Program-made: the position numbers and the translations under genes | Source: Rhodospirillaceae bacterium | Lineage (GTDB): Bacteria > Pseudomonadota > Alphaproteobacteria > Rhodospirillales > Rhodospirillaceae | Assembly (NCBI GenBank): GCA_029245025.1 | Contig: JAQWQC010000027.1 | Location: 1-64,000 of the forward strand | DNA length: 64,000 nucleotides | Direction: 5' to 3' | Notes under the pieces: model-generated | The model's database searches: none | The model's input: only the letters and a program-made list of their open reading frames with translations | What the model was told of the DNA's origin: nothing | Shown: positions 1-8,782 of the stretch, piece by piece | Layout of the letters: each line of letters opens with the position of its first letter | Position numbering within the stretch: position 1 is the stretch's first letter

Positions 1-1311
1 CCAGAATGGATGCTGGAATGGCGATTGAAGGCATTCCGATTATGGCTGACCCAAGAGGATCAGGAACCAGGTTGGGCGAAGCTCGACTACCCCAAGATCG
101 ACTATCAGGATTCTTATTATTATGCAGCTCCCAACATAGGAGAGGGGCCGAAGAGTCTTGACGAAGTCGACCCGAAGTTGCTGGAAACCTATGACAAGCT
201 TGGTATACCGCTGCGTGAGCAAGAAATGCTTGCTGGGGTGGCGGTTGACGCTGTCTTCGACAGTGTATCGGTTGCCACAACCTATAAAAAGAAACTCAAT
301 GAGCTTGGCGTAATCTTCTGTTCCATGTCAGAAGCTATTAAAGAGCACCCTAATCTTGTAAAAAAATACCTTGGGTCTGTTGTTCCATACAGCGACAACT
401 ATTTTGCAACGTTGAACTGTGCCGTCTTCACGGACGGATCATTTGTATATGTGCCAAAAGGGCTGCGCTGCCCGATGGAGTTGTCGACATATTTCCGCAT
501 CAACGAGAAAAACACGGGCCAGTTTGAGAGAACACTAATCATTGCTGATGAAGGCTCATATGTGAGTTATTTGGAGGGGTGTACCGCGCCTCAACGGGAT
601 GAAAATCAACTCCATGCCGCTGTCGTAGAGCTGGTAGCTCTCGACGATGCAGAGATTAAGTACTCAACAGTTCAGAACTGGTACCCAGGTGATGAGGACG
701 GTAAGGGCGGCATCTACAATTTTGTGACGAAGCGCGCTGCTTGCCGCGGAAAAAACTCCAAGGTTATGTGGACGCAAGTCGAAACGGGATCTGCAATTAC
801 TTGGAAATATCCGAGTTGTATTCTGCAAGGTGATAACTCGAGCGGTGAGTTCTATTCGGTGGCAATAACCAACAACCGCCAGCAAGCTGATACCGGGACC
901 AAAATGATTCATCTGGGCAAGAATACAAAGTCAAAGATTATTGCCAAGGGAATATCTGCTGGACGGTCGAACAGCACATACAGGGGATTGGTTCGTATCC
1001 AGCCTAAGGCTGAGGGTGCGCGCAATTTTACACAGTGCGATAGCTTGCTGATCGGCAATCAATGTGGTGCGCATACTGTGCCCTACATCGAAAGTCGCAA
1101 CCCGACAGCGCAGACCGAGCATGAAGCGACGACGTCAAAGATCAGTGACGAACAGTTGTTTTATTGCCAGCAACGTGGACTAAATCCAGAAGAGGCCATT
1201 TCGCTTATCGTGAACGGATTTTGTAAAGAGGTGTTGCAGACATTACCCATGGAATTTGCGGTCGAAGCGCAGAAGCTGGTCGGCATTAGTCTGGAAGGGA
1301 GCGTCGGCTAA
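1..1311 (+). CDS. sufB: Fe-S cluster assembly scaffold SufB (5' end cut by window edge)
   Basis: SufB is the core of the SufBCD scaffold on which nascent Fe-S clusters are built in the cytosol. The frame is open from base 1 (it reads P-E-W before the first ATG at 10), so that ATG is internal. About 436 residues are visible against roughly 480-490 for the family, so some 50 N-terminal residues lie off the left edge. The C-terminal half carries typical SufB blocks: the cysteine-containing segment [15 protein letters not shown], the [15 protein letters not shown] stretch and the [18 protein letters not shown] block near the end. The gene ends 29 bases before sufC and heads the operon that runs to 6061. 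Any operon promoter is outside the window. Confidence 0.97.
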   Translation, partial: PEWMLEWRLKAFRLWLTQEDQEPGWAKLDYPKIDYQDSYYYAAPNIGEGPKSLDEVDPKLLETYDKLGIPLREQEMLAGVAVDAVFDSVSVATTYKKKLNELGVIFCSMSEAIKEHPNLVKKYLGSVVPYSDNYFATLNCAVFTDGSFVYVPKGLRCPMELSTYFRINEKNTGQFERTLIIADEGSYVSYLEGCTAPQRDENQLHAAVVELVALDDAEIKYSTVQNWYPGDEDGKGGIYNFVTKRAACRGKNSKVMWTQVETGSAITWKYPSCILQGDNSSGEFYSVAITNNRQQADTGTKMIHLGKNTKSKIIAKGISAGRSNSTYRGLVRIQPKAEGARNFTQCDSLLIGNQCGAHTVPYIESRNPTAQTEHEATTSKISDEQLFYCQQRGLNPEEAISLIVNGFCKEVLQTLPMEFAVEAQKLVGISLEGSVG

Positions 1312-1340
1312 TCGCCCGGCAGTTTAGAAGAAGAATTAAA

Positions 1341-2099
1341 ATGGCATTTATAGAAATAAAAAACCTTCACGTATCGGTAGACGGCAAAGAGATCCTCAAA
1401 GGAATTAATTTGGCCATGAACGGAGGCGAGGTTCACGCGATCATGGGGCCAAATGGAACTGGTAAGAGCACTCTCTCATACGTTCTGGCCGGCAGAGACG
1501 GTTACGAGGTCACGCAGGGCACGGTCTTATTTGATGGCAAGAGCTTGCTTGAAATGGAGGCAGATGAAAGAGCCCGAGCCGGCGTATTTCTGGCCTTTCA
1601 GTACCCTATGGAAATTCCTGGCGTTGCAACGTCAACTTTCTTGAAGGCGGCGCTCAATGCGAAACGCCGTGAACAGGGTCTCGCAGAGATCGACGCGATC
1701 GAATTTCTCAACCTCATCAAGAGCAAGACCAAAGATCTCGAGATTCCCTATGAAATGATAAAGCGCCCTCTCAACGTTGGCTTTTCTGGCGGTGAGAAAA
1801 AAAGAGCTGAAGTCTTGCAGATGAGCCTTCTTGATCCACGGTTTGCGGTGCTTGATGAGACTGATTCTGGCTTAGACATTGACGCACTCAAAGTGGTGTC
1901 TAGCGGAGTAAATGCTCTGCGTAGTCCCGATAGGACCTTCTTGATTATCACACACTACCAAAGGCTGTTGTCTTACATTGTTCCAGACTATGTACACGTG
2001 CTCGTTGGCGGGCGAATCGTGGAAAGCGGCGATAAATCGCTCGCGGAGCTCTTGGAGGCGGAGGGTTATGCTCGCTTCGAAGAGAACGAAGCGGCTTAA
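1341..2099 (+). CDS. sufC: Fe-S assembly ATPase SufC
   Basis: SufC is the ABC-type ATPase of the SufBCD complex; ATP binding and hydrolysis drive the conformational change needed for cluster assembly. At 252 residues it has the family length. Walker A is GPNGTGKST (residues 36-44), the ABC signature is the SGGEKKRAE segment, and Walker B is FAVLDETDSGLDID, the SufC-specific form of the motif. A purine-rich GAAGAAGAA run precedes the ATG. The gene lies between sufB and sufD on the same strand with short gaps and is surely cotranscribed with them. No transmembrane segments are visible, as expected for a soluble subunit. Confidence 0.98.
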   Translation: MAFIEIKNLHVSVDGKEILKGINLAMNGGEVHAIMGPNGTGKSTLSYVLAGRDGYEVTQGTVLFDGKSLLEMEADERARAGVFLAFQYPMEIPGVATSTFLKAALNAKRREQGLAEIDAIEFLNLIKSKTKDLEIPYEMIKRPLNVGFSGGEKKRAEVLQMSLLDPRFAVLDETDSGLDIDALKVVSSGVNALRSPDRTFLIITHYQRLLSYIVPDYVHVLVGGRIVESGDKSLAELLEAEGYARFEENEAA

Positions 2100-2112
2100 G
2101 GCGGTAAAGACG

Positions 2113-3462
2113 ATGACCGCTGGTAAGCTAGATGGCAAAATGGCTTTTGATGACACTTATGCAAACGCCGTAGGCGCATTGCCCGGGGCTAATGAGTCTT
2201 GGGTCGACAGGTTGAGACAAACGTCACGCGCTATTCTCGGAGCCCACGGCATTCCGGGGCCAAAGACTGAAGCGTGGAAATACACTTCACTCAATGCGGT
2301 TGCTAATACGCCCTTCATTCCAGCGACAAAAGTTGATGATGTTGATCTTTCATCTCTTCCTCTTGTTGCGCCATTCTTAGAAAATGCGATTAAAGTCGTG
2401 TTCATCAACGGCGTGTTCCGAAGAGACCTGTCGGATGAATTCGATGGCCTTGGCGTGGGGGTTGCAATCACCCCTTTTGCCGATGTGCTAAATACAAGCC
2501 CCAATTCTTTAAAAGACGTGCTCGGTGTTTTCATGGAACCGGGCGAATCTTTTACGGCGGCGATGAATACTGGCTTCATGGAACAGGGGGCTGTCATTCA
2601 CCTCTCAAGTGATGTCCAGCTTGAGCAGCCAATCCAGCTTATTTCAATTGGCGCTTCTGGCTCAGTGCCGTGTGCATTCCACCCTCGATTTGAGATCGTG
2701 TTGGAAGCTGGAGCGCTAGCGACTGTCGTTGAAAGTCATTTCGGACTTCCTGGCCAGCCTTATCTTTCCAATCCGGCTTCTGAAATTTTACTTGGCGAGC
2801 GAGCGATACTGAATCATTACATCACAGCGAGCGATGACAGCGATGCGTTTCATCTTGGTCGGACCGCCGTTTCTGTTGAGAAAAATGCAAAGTACGATTC
2901 TTTTATCTTGTCTCTTGGCGGCGGCCTGGTGCGCCGTGAGATTAAGGTCCGCCTTGAAGGTGACTCCGCGGCGGCGACTGTGGATGGCGCCTATGGCCTT
3001 TCTGGTAATCAGCACAGTGATATTTTATCTGAAATCCTGCATCTCGCACCCGAGACGGTATCCAATCAAATGGTCAAAGGAGTTCTGGCAGGGGATACAC
3101 GTGGCGTATTCCAAGGGCGAATTTATGTCGCTCGTGACGCGCAGAGAACAAATGGTCGGCAACTTCATAAGGCGCTGCTGTTAAACCGCGGCCCAGAAGT
3201 TGACTGCAAACCGGAGTTGGAGATTTATGCGGACGACGTGCAGTGCGCCCACGGTGCAACAACTGGAGAAATGGATCCTGGCCACATCTTTTACCTTATG
3301 AGTAGAGGAATTGATGAGACTGCAGCCCGCGCCCTTCTAGTTGAGGGATTTCTTGATGATGTCGTATTGAGTATTTCTGATGAACCGGCGCGTAAATTGG
3401 TTTTGAAGATGGTCAAGACGTGGCTAGCCAAGCAAGAAATATTGACGATAGGTGAAACATGA
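2113..3462 (+). CDS. sufD: Fe-S assembly protein SufD
   Basis: SufD pairs with SufB in the SufBCD scaffold. The open frame extends back to 1978 inside sufC, but the ATG at 2113, 13 bases after the sufC stop, gives a protein of 449 residues in line with the family; a further ATG at 2140 is possible. The diagnostic C-terminal block is present, with QRTNGRQLHKALLLN, KPELEIYADDVQCAHGATTG and a final LLVEGFLDDVV segment. Its stop codon overlaps the sufS start by four bases (ATGA), which implies translational coupling. Confidence 0.96.
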   Translation: MTAGKLDGKMAFDDTYANAVGALPGANESWVDRLRQTSRAILGAHGIPGPKTEAWKYTSLNAVANTPFIPATKVDDVDLSSLPLVAPFLENAIKVVFINGVFRRDLSDEFDGLGVGVAITPFADVLNTSPNSLKDVLGVFMEPGESFTAAMNTGFMEQGAVIHLSSDVQLEQPIQLISIGASGSVPCAFHPRFEIVLEAGALATVVESHFGLPGQPYLSNPASEILLGERAILNHYITASDDSDAFHLGRTAVSVEKNAKYDSFILSLGGGLVRREIKVRLEGDSAAATVDGAYGLSGNQHSDILSEILHLAPETVSNQMVKGVLAGDTRGVFQGRIYVARDAQRTNGRQLHKALLLNRGPEVDCKPELEIYADDVQCAHGATTGEMDPGHIFYLMSRGIDETAARALLVEGFLDDVVLSISDEPARKLVLKMVKTWLAKQEILTIGET

Positions 3463-4715
3463 ACGCACTCGCCTACAACACTGTGAAGAGCGAATCACGT
3501 GTATTTGATTTGGACTTGGTAAGGCAAGATTTCCCGATCCTCAGCAGGGCTGTTCACGATAAGCCACTTACCTACTTGGACAGTGCTGCGTCTGCTCAAA
3601 AGCCTCAAGCCGTCATCGACGTGATTCGATATCAATATGAGCATGAGTACGCCAATGTGCACCGTGGTGCGTATTCTTTAAGTGAGGCGCTAACTAGTAA
3701 ATATGAATTAGCTAGAGAAAAAGTACGTCAGTTTATCAATGCTAAGAGTGACCGTGAGATTGTTTTCACGAAAGGGGCCACAGAAGCGATTAACCTGGTT
3801 TCCGCTACATTTGGTAGAACACTTGAAGCCGGAGATGAAGTTGTAATTACTGGTCTTGAGCATCACTCTAACATCATTCCGTGGCAATTATTGCGCGACC
3901 AGTGTGGCATTGTTTTGAAGATTGTCCCCATTTCTGATGAGGGCGACGTCTCGCTGAATGAGGTTGAACTCGCCTTAACCAAGAAGACGAAGCTAGTTGC
4001 TATCTCACACATATCTAACGCGCTCGGAACGGTGCTACCGATAAAGGAAATTGCTGCTGCGGCTCATGCTACTGGCGCCAAGATCCTTATCGACGGGTGC
4101 CAAGGAATAGTCCATGAAAAAGTCGATGTTAAAGATTTGGACTGTGACTTTTACGCCTTTTCTGGTCACAAGTTGTATGGTCCGAACGGTATTGGAGTTT
4201 TGTACGGTAAAGAAGAAATGCTCGACGCTATGCCGCCTTATCAAGGTGGTGGAGAGATGATTAGTAACGTCACGTTCGAGCACAGTGAATGGGCAGAATT
4301 GCCAGCGAAGTTTGAAGCTGGTACGCCGCCTATCGTTCCGGCTGTCGGCCTTGGTGCGGCAATTGATTACCTTTCAAGTTTTGACCGAAAAGATATAACG
4401 GCGCACGAGAGTGATTTACTCGCGTACGCAACTGAGCGCCTTCAGACGCTAAACAGCATCCGGCTTATCGGCACGGCAGAGAAAAAGGCGGCAGCAATTT
4501 CTTTTGTGCTGGAAGGGGCTCATCCACATGATCTTGCAACGATATTGGATCGCTCAGGTGTATGTGTGCGTGCAGGGCATCACTGTGCGCAGCCCTTGAT
4601 GGATCGATTTGGTGTTACAGCTACAGTGCGAGCGTCATTTGGCATGTATAATACGCGAGAAGAAGTAGATGTGCTGATCGGTGCTTTGGGTCGTGCAAGG
4701 GAGATACTGTGCTAA
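3459..4715 (+). CDS. sufS: Cysteine desulfurase SufS (group II, PLP-dependent)
   Basis: SufS removes sulfur from cysteine as a persulfide and hands it to the scaffold through SufU or SufE. The 418-residue protein carries the PLP-lysine block AFSGHKLYGPNGIGVLYG and the group II catalytic-cysteine block RAGHHCAQPLMDRFG near the C terminus. An N-terminal YLDSAASAQKP motif and NVHRGAYSLS are also typical. The start overlaps the sufD stop (ATGA), and the stop overlaps the next ATG (TAATG). A second, group I-like desulfurase lies at 56324-57427, so the genome has both types. Confidence 0.97.
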   Translation: MNALAYNTVKSESRVFDLDLVRQDFPILSRAVHDKPLTYLDSAASAQKPQAVIDVIRYQYEHEYANVHRGAYSLSEALTSKYELAREKVRQFINAKSDREIVFTKGATEAINLVSATFGRTLEAGDEVVITGLEHHSNIIPWQLLRDQCGIVLKIVPISDEGDVSLNEVELALTKKTKLVAISHISNALGTVLPIKEIAAAAHATGAKILIDGCQGIVHEKVDVKDLDCDFYAFSGHKLYGPNGIGVLYGKEEMLDAMPPYQGGGEMISNVTFEHSEWAELPAKFEAGTPPIVPAVGLGAAIDYLSSFDRKDITAHESDLLAYATERLQTLNSIRLIGTAEKKAAAISFVLEGAHPHDLATILDRSGVCVRAGHHCAQPLMDRFGVTATVRASFGMYNTREEVDVLIGALGRAREILC

Positions 4716-5212
4716 TGCAGGTATCGGAAAAAGATGAGGATATTCTCTCGCTATACCAGAAAATAATACTGGATCACGGCAAATCCCCGCGCAACGCAGG
4801 TGTTGTTAAGCAGCATAACTGCCGAAGCGAAGGAAAGAATCCTTTGTGTGGAGATAGAGTCACGGTCACAGCAGCATTAGGCGATGAGGGGCAAGTGTTG
4901 AATTTGAAGTTCGATGGTAAAGGGTGCGCTATCTCTATCGCTTCAGCTTCGATGATGACAGAGGCGGTTAGAGGCCTTCGAGCCGATGATGTAAGAAAGA
5001 TGATTCAAGCGGTTGCAAAGTTGTGTAAGGAAGACACCTCTGACGATCAGTTTTTTTCTGAGTATGGCGATGGTCTTGGCACCAGAATCGAATACCTAAG
5101 CGCATTAAGTGGAGTTAGACAGTTTCCCGCAAGGTTTAAATGCGCGAACTTACCGTGGCAAACATTGTTGTCATGTCTAGATGGCAACGATAGTGCGACT
5201 ACAGAGGGTTAA
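4715..5212 (+). CDS. sufU: SUF sulfur-relay protein SufU (NifU N-terminal family)
   Basis: SufU-type proteins accept persulfide sulfur from SufS and may act as a scaffold. The zinc/sulfur-ligand pattern is intact: PLCGDRV (Cys with Asp two residues later), GKGCAIS, and RFKCANLPW near the C terminus. The LYQKIILDHGKSPRNAG start is characteristic. I place the start at ATG 4715, which overlaps the sufS stop by one base and gives 165 residues; a GTG at 4709 would add two residues. The operon contains no sufE, consistent with SufU being the partner of SufS here. Confidence 0.93.
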   Translation: MQVSEKDEDILSLYQKIILDHGKSPRNAGVVKQHNCRSEGKNPLCGDRVTVTAALGDEGQVLNLKFDGKGCAISIASASMMTEAVRGLRADDVRKMIQAVAKLCKEDTSDDQFFSEYGDGLGTRIEYLSALSGVRQFPARFKCANLPWQTLLSCLDGNDSATTEG

Positions 5213-5247
5213 GTGGGTTTTTGCGTAATTATGAGGAGTGCGATTAA

Positions 5248-5649
5248 ATGATGCCGCCCTATTCTATGCCGGCAATGGATGGAGAGCCGCCAGAAGAAGG
5301 TGATGTTGTAACACGGGGAACAGCCTTACCTGAGGATGCCGAGTATGTGGCCACTGAATCAGCGGTTGTCGAGGCAATGCGTAGCGTTTTTGATCCTGAG
5401 ATTCCTGTTAACATTTATGATCTGGGCCTGATCTATGACATAAACATCAGTGATCATGGCAATGTTGATGTGACTATGACTCTTACAGCTCCAGCATGCC
5501 CAGTTGCTGGGACGCTTCCAGGCGAAGTTGCGGATGCTGTCGCGGCAACTAAAGGAACCGGAGAGGTTGCGGTTACTATTACTTGGGATCCGCCCTGGAC
5601 GCCTGAGAATATGTCTGAAGTCGCGCGTGTAGCATTGGACATGTTTTAG
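5248..5649 (+). CDS. sufT: SUF maturation protein SufT (MIP18/DUF59 family)
   Basis: SufT belongs to the DUF59/MIP18 family, which helps deliver or mature Fe-S clusters; alphaproteobacterial and Gram-positive suf operons often carry it. The core reads VFDPEIPVNIYDLGLIYDI, followed by MTLTAPACPVAGTLPGEV with the conserved cysteine and by VTITWDPPWTPENMS. The 133-residue length includes a short N-terminal extension of about 35 residues rich in Glu and Pro. A clear GAGGAG ribosome site precedes the ATG. It sits between sufU and sufA with about 30-base gaps, inside the operon. Confidence 0.92.
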   Translation: MMPPYSMPAMDGEPPEEGDVVTRGTALPEDAEYVATESAVVEAMRSVFDPEIPVNIYDLGLIYDINISDHGNVDVTMTLTAPACPVAGTLPGEVADAVAATKGTGEVAVTITWDPPWTPENMSEVARVALDMF

Positions 5650-5680
5650 TGTCCCGTTCCTTTAATACAGGGAGAATAGA

Positions 5681-6061
5681 ATGACTTCTTTGGAGAGGCC
5701 AGCGCCGATTACCGTGACCGATGCGGCCGTCGCACGAGCTGTATATCTCATCGGAAAATCTGATCATCCTGTTGTTGGGATCCGGGTGGGGATCGAGAGC
5801 AAGGGGTGCTCTGGGTTTGCCTACAAAGTTGAGTACGCTGAAGAGCAAGGCAAGTTCGAAGACGTGGTAGAAGAGCAGGGTGTAAAATTTTTTATTGATC
5901 CAATGGCCGTCATGTACTTGCTCGGATCCGAGTTGGATTATCAAGAAACTAAAATGGAAAGCGGGTTCGTTTTTACAAACCCGAATGAAACAGGACGATG
6001 TGGTTGCGGGGAAAGTTTCTCTGCGGTGCCTCAAGAAGAAGCCCAAAAGCCAGGCTTATGA
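5681..6061 (+). CDS. sufA: A-type Fe-S carrier SufA (HesB/IscA family)
   Basis: A-type carriers take up clusters from the SUF scaffold and pass them to target proteins. The three family cysteines are present: ESKGCSGFAYKVEY in the middle and GRCGCGESFSA near the C terminus. Length is 126 residues. A GGGAGAATAG site precedes the ATG. It is the last gene of the suf operon; the next same-strand gene starts 172 bases on and is unrelated. Whether it should be named SufA, IscA or ErpA cannot be settled from sequence alone, and the operon position supports SufA. Confidence 0.9.
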   Translation: MTSLERPAPITVTDAAVARAVYLIGKSDHPVVGIRVGIESKGCSGFAYKVEYAEEQGKFEDVVEEQGVKFFIDPMAVMYLLGSELDYQETKMESGFVFTNPNETGRCGCGESFSAVPQEEAQKPGL

Positions 6062-6233
6062 TTCGGGGTTATTAAGTTATCCGCGGTCAGTATTTATTCG
6101 CTCTTCTACTTCATCCAAAAAATTAACAGGGTGCAATAGGGCCCAGGAGGTTACTGCGATGGCAGTGTTTTGGTGTCTGCCAGCGAAGATTTGCATTATA
6201 GTCTCCGCCTTAATCCATCAGGTATAGGAACTT

Positions 6234-6437
6234 ATGGAAATCATACTGATCATTCTTCTAGCGATCTCGTTGCTAGTTGTGCTGGGTGTTCTTGTGACGG
6301 GACTCTTCGCCTTTGTTAAGGGGGGCGAGTTTCATCAGAAGCACGGCAATAGGTTAATGCAATGGCGGGTCACATCTCAGGCCGTCGCTGTTTTTCTCGT
6401 TTTACTTTTGGTGCTCACAAGGGCCGCCGGAGACTAG
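6234..6437 (+). CDS. HIG1-like twin-transmembrane small protein
   Basis: A 67-residue inner-membrane protein. Residues about 2-27 form one hydrophobic helix and about 47-63 a second, joined by the charged loop FVKGGEFHQKHGNRLMQWRV. That loop is the hallmark of the HIG1 domain found in small alphaproteobacterial proteins related to mitochondrial Hig1/Rcf, which associate with respiratory complexes. The respiratory role is family knowledge and is not shown by context here. It stands alone, 7 bases from the convergent TauE gene. Confidence 0.85.
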   Translation: MEIILIILLAISLLVVLGVLVTGLFAFVKGGEFHQKHGNRLMQWRVTSQAVAVFLVLLLVLTRAAGD

Positions 6438-6444
6438 CTTCCTA

Positions 6445-7287
6445 TTAGAATGCGAAGAACATTCTCGCAGCGGTCAAAAACAGAAAACCTGAAAACAAGT
6501 ACCTTAAGGTTCGTGCCTTAATTGCATGCGCGACACGACTGCCTAATGGTGCCGTTAGAACCGTTGTACCGGAAATAATGACGAACCCGAGAGCGTTGAC
6601 GTATCCGAAAGAGGCGTAGACCTGATCCGCTACACCCCATCCACCAATTACGTATCCGAGAGTTGCTGGCATGGCGATGATCAATCCAAAGCCTGCTGAA
6701 GTCGCGACCGCACGATGCATAGGATATTTGACAGCGTTCAGAAATGGCACCGATAGAGTTCCTCCACCGATCCCCATCAAAGCGGACAGGATGCCGATGA
6801 GCCCGGGAACCCAAGATGCGGTGTATTTACCATACCAGGGGGCAGGGGTGCTTAGTGCCAGGGTGCCATCAGAATCAGGTCTATCTCGTAGGATTAGATC
6901 TATTGCAACAGCAAGTGTGATGCCGGCGAAGATAAAAGCCAGGCCTGATCCGCTGAACTGGGTGGTCGCTAGCCATGTTCCTACTATCACGCCAGTGACG
7001 ATACCCGGTAGCCAGACCCTAAAAAGGCGCCAATCAACGGCCCCTCTCTTGTGATGAGCAATAACCGAGGAAATAGAAGTCGGAATGATCGTTGCCAATG
7101 ACGTACCGATTGCCATGTGTAAGCGTATGCTCGGGTCGACACCTACAGCTCCCAATGCGGTAAATAGCACGGGAACGATAATAATCCCCCCGCCAACACC
7201 CAAAAGACCTGCGAGGAATCCTGATAAAGCGCCGGTCATCAAGAGACCAAAGATAAGGGGGAGTTCTGGTACTATGAGGTTGGCCAT
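6445..7287 (-). CDS. TauE/SafE family anion exporter (putative sulfite exporter)
   Basis: A 280-residue polytopic membrane protein with about eight hydrophobic segments. The family repeat is visible twice: SGFLAGLLGVGGGIIIVPVL in the first half and SALMGIGGGTLSVPFL in the second. Members move sulfite, sulfoacetate or other organic sulfur anions across the inner membrane, but the substrate cannot be read from sequence. No sulfonate-degradation genes flank it, so substrate is unknown. It is convergent with the HIG1-like gene. Confidence 0.9.
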   Translation of the reverse strand: MANLIVPELPLIFGLLMTGALSGFLAGLLGVGGGIIIVPVLFTALGAVGVDPSIRLHMAIGTSLATIIPTSISSVIAHHKRGAVDWRLFRVWLPGIVTGVIVGTWLATTQFSGSGLAFIFAGITLAVAIDLILRDRPDSDGTLALSTPAPWYGKYTASWVPGLIGILSALMGIGGGTLSVPFLNAVKYPMHRAVATSAGFGLIIAMPATLGYVIGGWGVADQVYASFGYVNALGFVIISGTTVLTAPLGSRVAHAIKARTLRYLFSGFLFLTAARMFFAF

Positions 7288-7498
7288 GTAAATGGCCCCT
7301 CGTGCAAGTTAAAGGATGGCCAGCTGAGAAAGTTGTTAACAATTTCATGGTCTGGAAGACTTGATTGTATAGTAATTTAGTCTTGCGCGGACAACAAGGA
7401 TTGTATGGGATCGCTATGCCCATGACCCAATTTTTGGTGGAGAATAATAAGAAATAATTACAATGATTTAGAGATTATTTCCAAACGGCGGAGAACGA

Positions 7499-8401
7499 CT
7501 ATTCCGCGCTGAGCCGCTGATAAGACAAAGCCTTGTGGGCTTCCCTCGAGTAGTCTGAAAGTGTCTCAAGAAACACCCTTAGATCATCTTTTAATTTCGC
7601 AAAACCTGGCCGTCGACTGAGCGAATTTTCATCGACATAAATTGAGCGATTGATCTCTATTTGCAGGGCATGGACGCCGGTTTCGGGTTCGCCGTAATTC
7701 TTAGTTGTGTATCCGCCTGCGTACGGGTTGTTTCGAATAATAGAATAGCCAAGGCTCCCTAATATTCTTTCTGCCTCTTCAGTGACAAGAGAGGCACAGG
7801 ACAGACCATTACGATCGCCTAGGACAAAGTCGATACTATCACTCGGATGGGTCTTACCCTTTGGAAGTCCAGCTGACGGCATTGAGTGACAATCAATTAA
7901 AACGCAATAGCCGAATTGGTCTCTGGCGGAGTTTACAAGGCGGCTCAATGTTTGATGATATGGTTTGTAGAGGCGATTAATTCGAGCCTCGGCTTCAGCC
8001 CAAGTTAGCTTGCGCGCATAGATCTCTTTTTGATTTGCGACAATCCGCGCGATTGTTCCCAGGCCTGCCGCAACGCGAGGTGAAGCTTTGTTTACGAATT
8101 CCGGCAGGGCGTCGTAAAACATTTCCGGGTCAAGTTCATAGGGTTCTCGGTTGAGATCTAAATAAGCGCGCGGATATAGTGCTCGTATCATCGGCACCCC
8201 GGAGAATTGGGCCGAGGCGAAAAGTTCGTCAATGTAACAATCTTCAGATCGGCGCAATTCAGTCTTGCTAAGGCTGCTGGACTCAATTAAATCGATGGGA
8301 TAGTGGCTGCCTGAGTGCGGTGAAGAAAGCACCAAAGGACTAGCAGGGTTTACTGGTTTGATGACTTCAAAAGGGTCGGTTAAATCTGCCAGACTACTCA
8401 T
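7499..8401 (-). CDS. N-formylglutamate amidohydrolase family protein
   Basis: Members hydrolyse N-formylglutamate to glutamate and formate (HutG branch of histidine breakdown) or related N-acyl amino acids. Family blocks are clear: VLSSPHSGSHYP, the acidic pair in DCYIDELF, RAYLDLNREPYELDP, VLIDCHSMPS and LQIEINRSIY. I place the start at ATG 8401, giving 300 residues; the frame runs on to a TTG at 8431 with weaker support. No other hut gene is nearby, so a role in histidine use is unproven. Two small perfect hairpins lie 64-100 bases upstream (8465-8500). Confidence 0.88.
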   Translation of the reverse strand: MSSLADLTDPFEVIKPVNPASPLVLSSPHSGSHYPIDLIESSSLSKTELRRSEDCYIDELFASAQFSGVPMIRALYPRAYLDLNREPYELDPEMFYDALPEFVNKASPRVAAGLGTIARIVANQKEIYARKLTWAEAEARINRLYKPYHQTLSRLVNSARDQFGYCVLIDCHSMPSAGLPKGKTHPSDSIDFVLGDRNGLSCASLVTEEAERILGSLGYSIIRNNPYAGGYTTKNYGEPETGVHALQIEINRSIYVDENSLSRRPGFAKLKDDLRVFLETLSDYSREAHKALSYQRLSAE

Positions 8402-8574
8402 TCTATCTCGTCCAAACCGTCTTGTAGGCAAAGCCCAATATGACTCTTAAATGCTCTTCTGAGGATTGAGCATACCTCAATATGAGTGTTCTGAAACACT
8501 TGCAATAATCCGGCTGTCCACCTAAAAGAAGGCCCCGTTCGTCTTGGACCTAGCCCAGGGCCATTCGATGGTAT

Positions 8575-8649
8575 GGACGCGTAGCTCAGCGGGAGAGCAC
8601 CTCGTTGACATCGAGGGGGTCACTGGTTCAATCCCAGTCGTGTCCACCA
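8575..8649 (+). tRNA. tRNA-Val (GAC anticodon)
   Basis: A complete cloverleaf can be drawn. The acceptor stem GGACGCG pairs with CGTGTCC (one G-T), followed by TA, a GCTC/GAGC D stem, the anticodon stem CCTCG/CGAGG with loop TTGACAT (anticodon GAC), a five-base variable loop, the T stem ACTGG/CCAGT with loop TTCAATC, discriminator A and an encoded CCA. Length is 75 bases. A GGCCC/GGGCC inverted repeat lies just upstream at about 8531-8562. No tRNA-derived repeat or integrase gene was seen next to it. Confidence 0.96.
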
Positions 8650-8782
8650 TTTTCTTTATAAAATTGGAATCGGACCGCCGCTTCATCGTTCACGACGCGT
8701 TTTTGATAGCCGTCGCGGTGCCAGCCTGTGTTCCAGAGAATTTTAGAAGAATATGCCGTAGGCTACTGAAACTTGATCGGGG

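Noticed and set aside
1978-2112. Extended N terminus of the sufD frame inside sufC
   Set aside because: It overlaps sufC by over 100 bases and has no family similarity; ATG 2113 gives the correct length.
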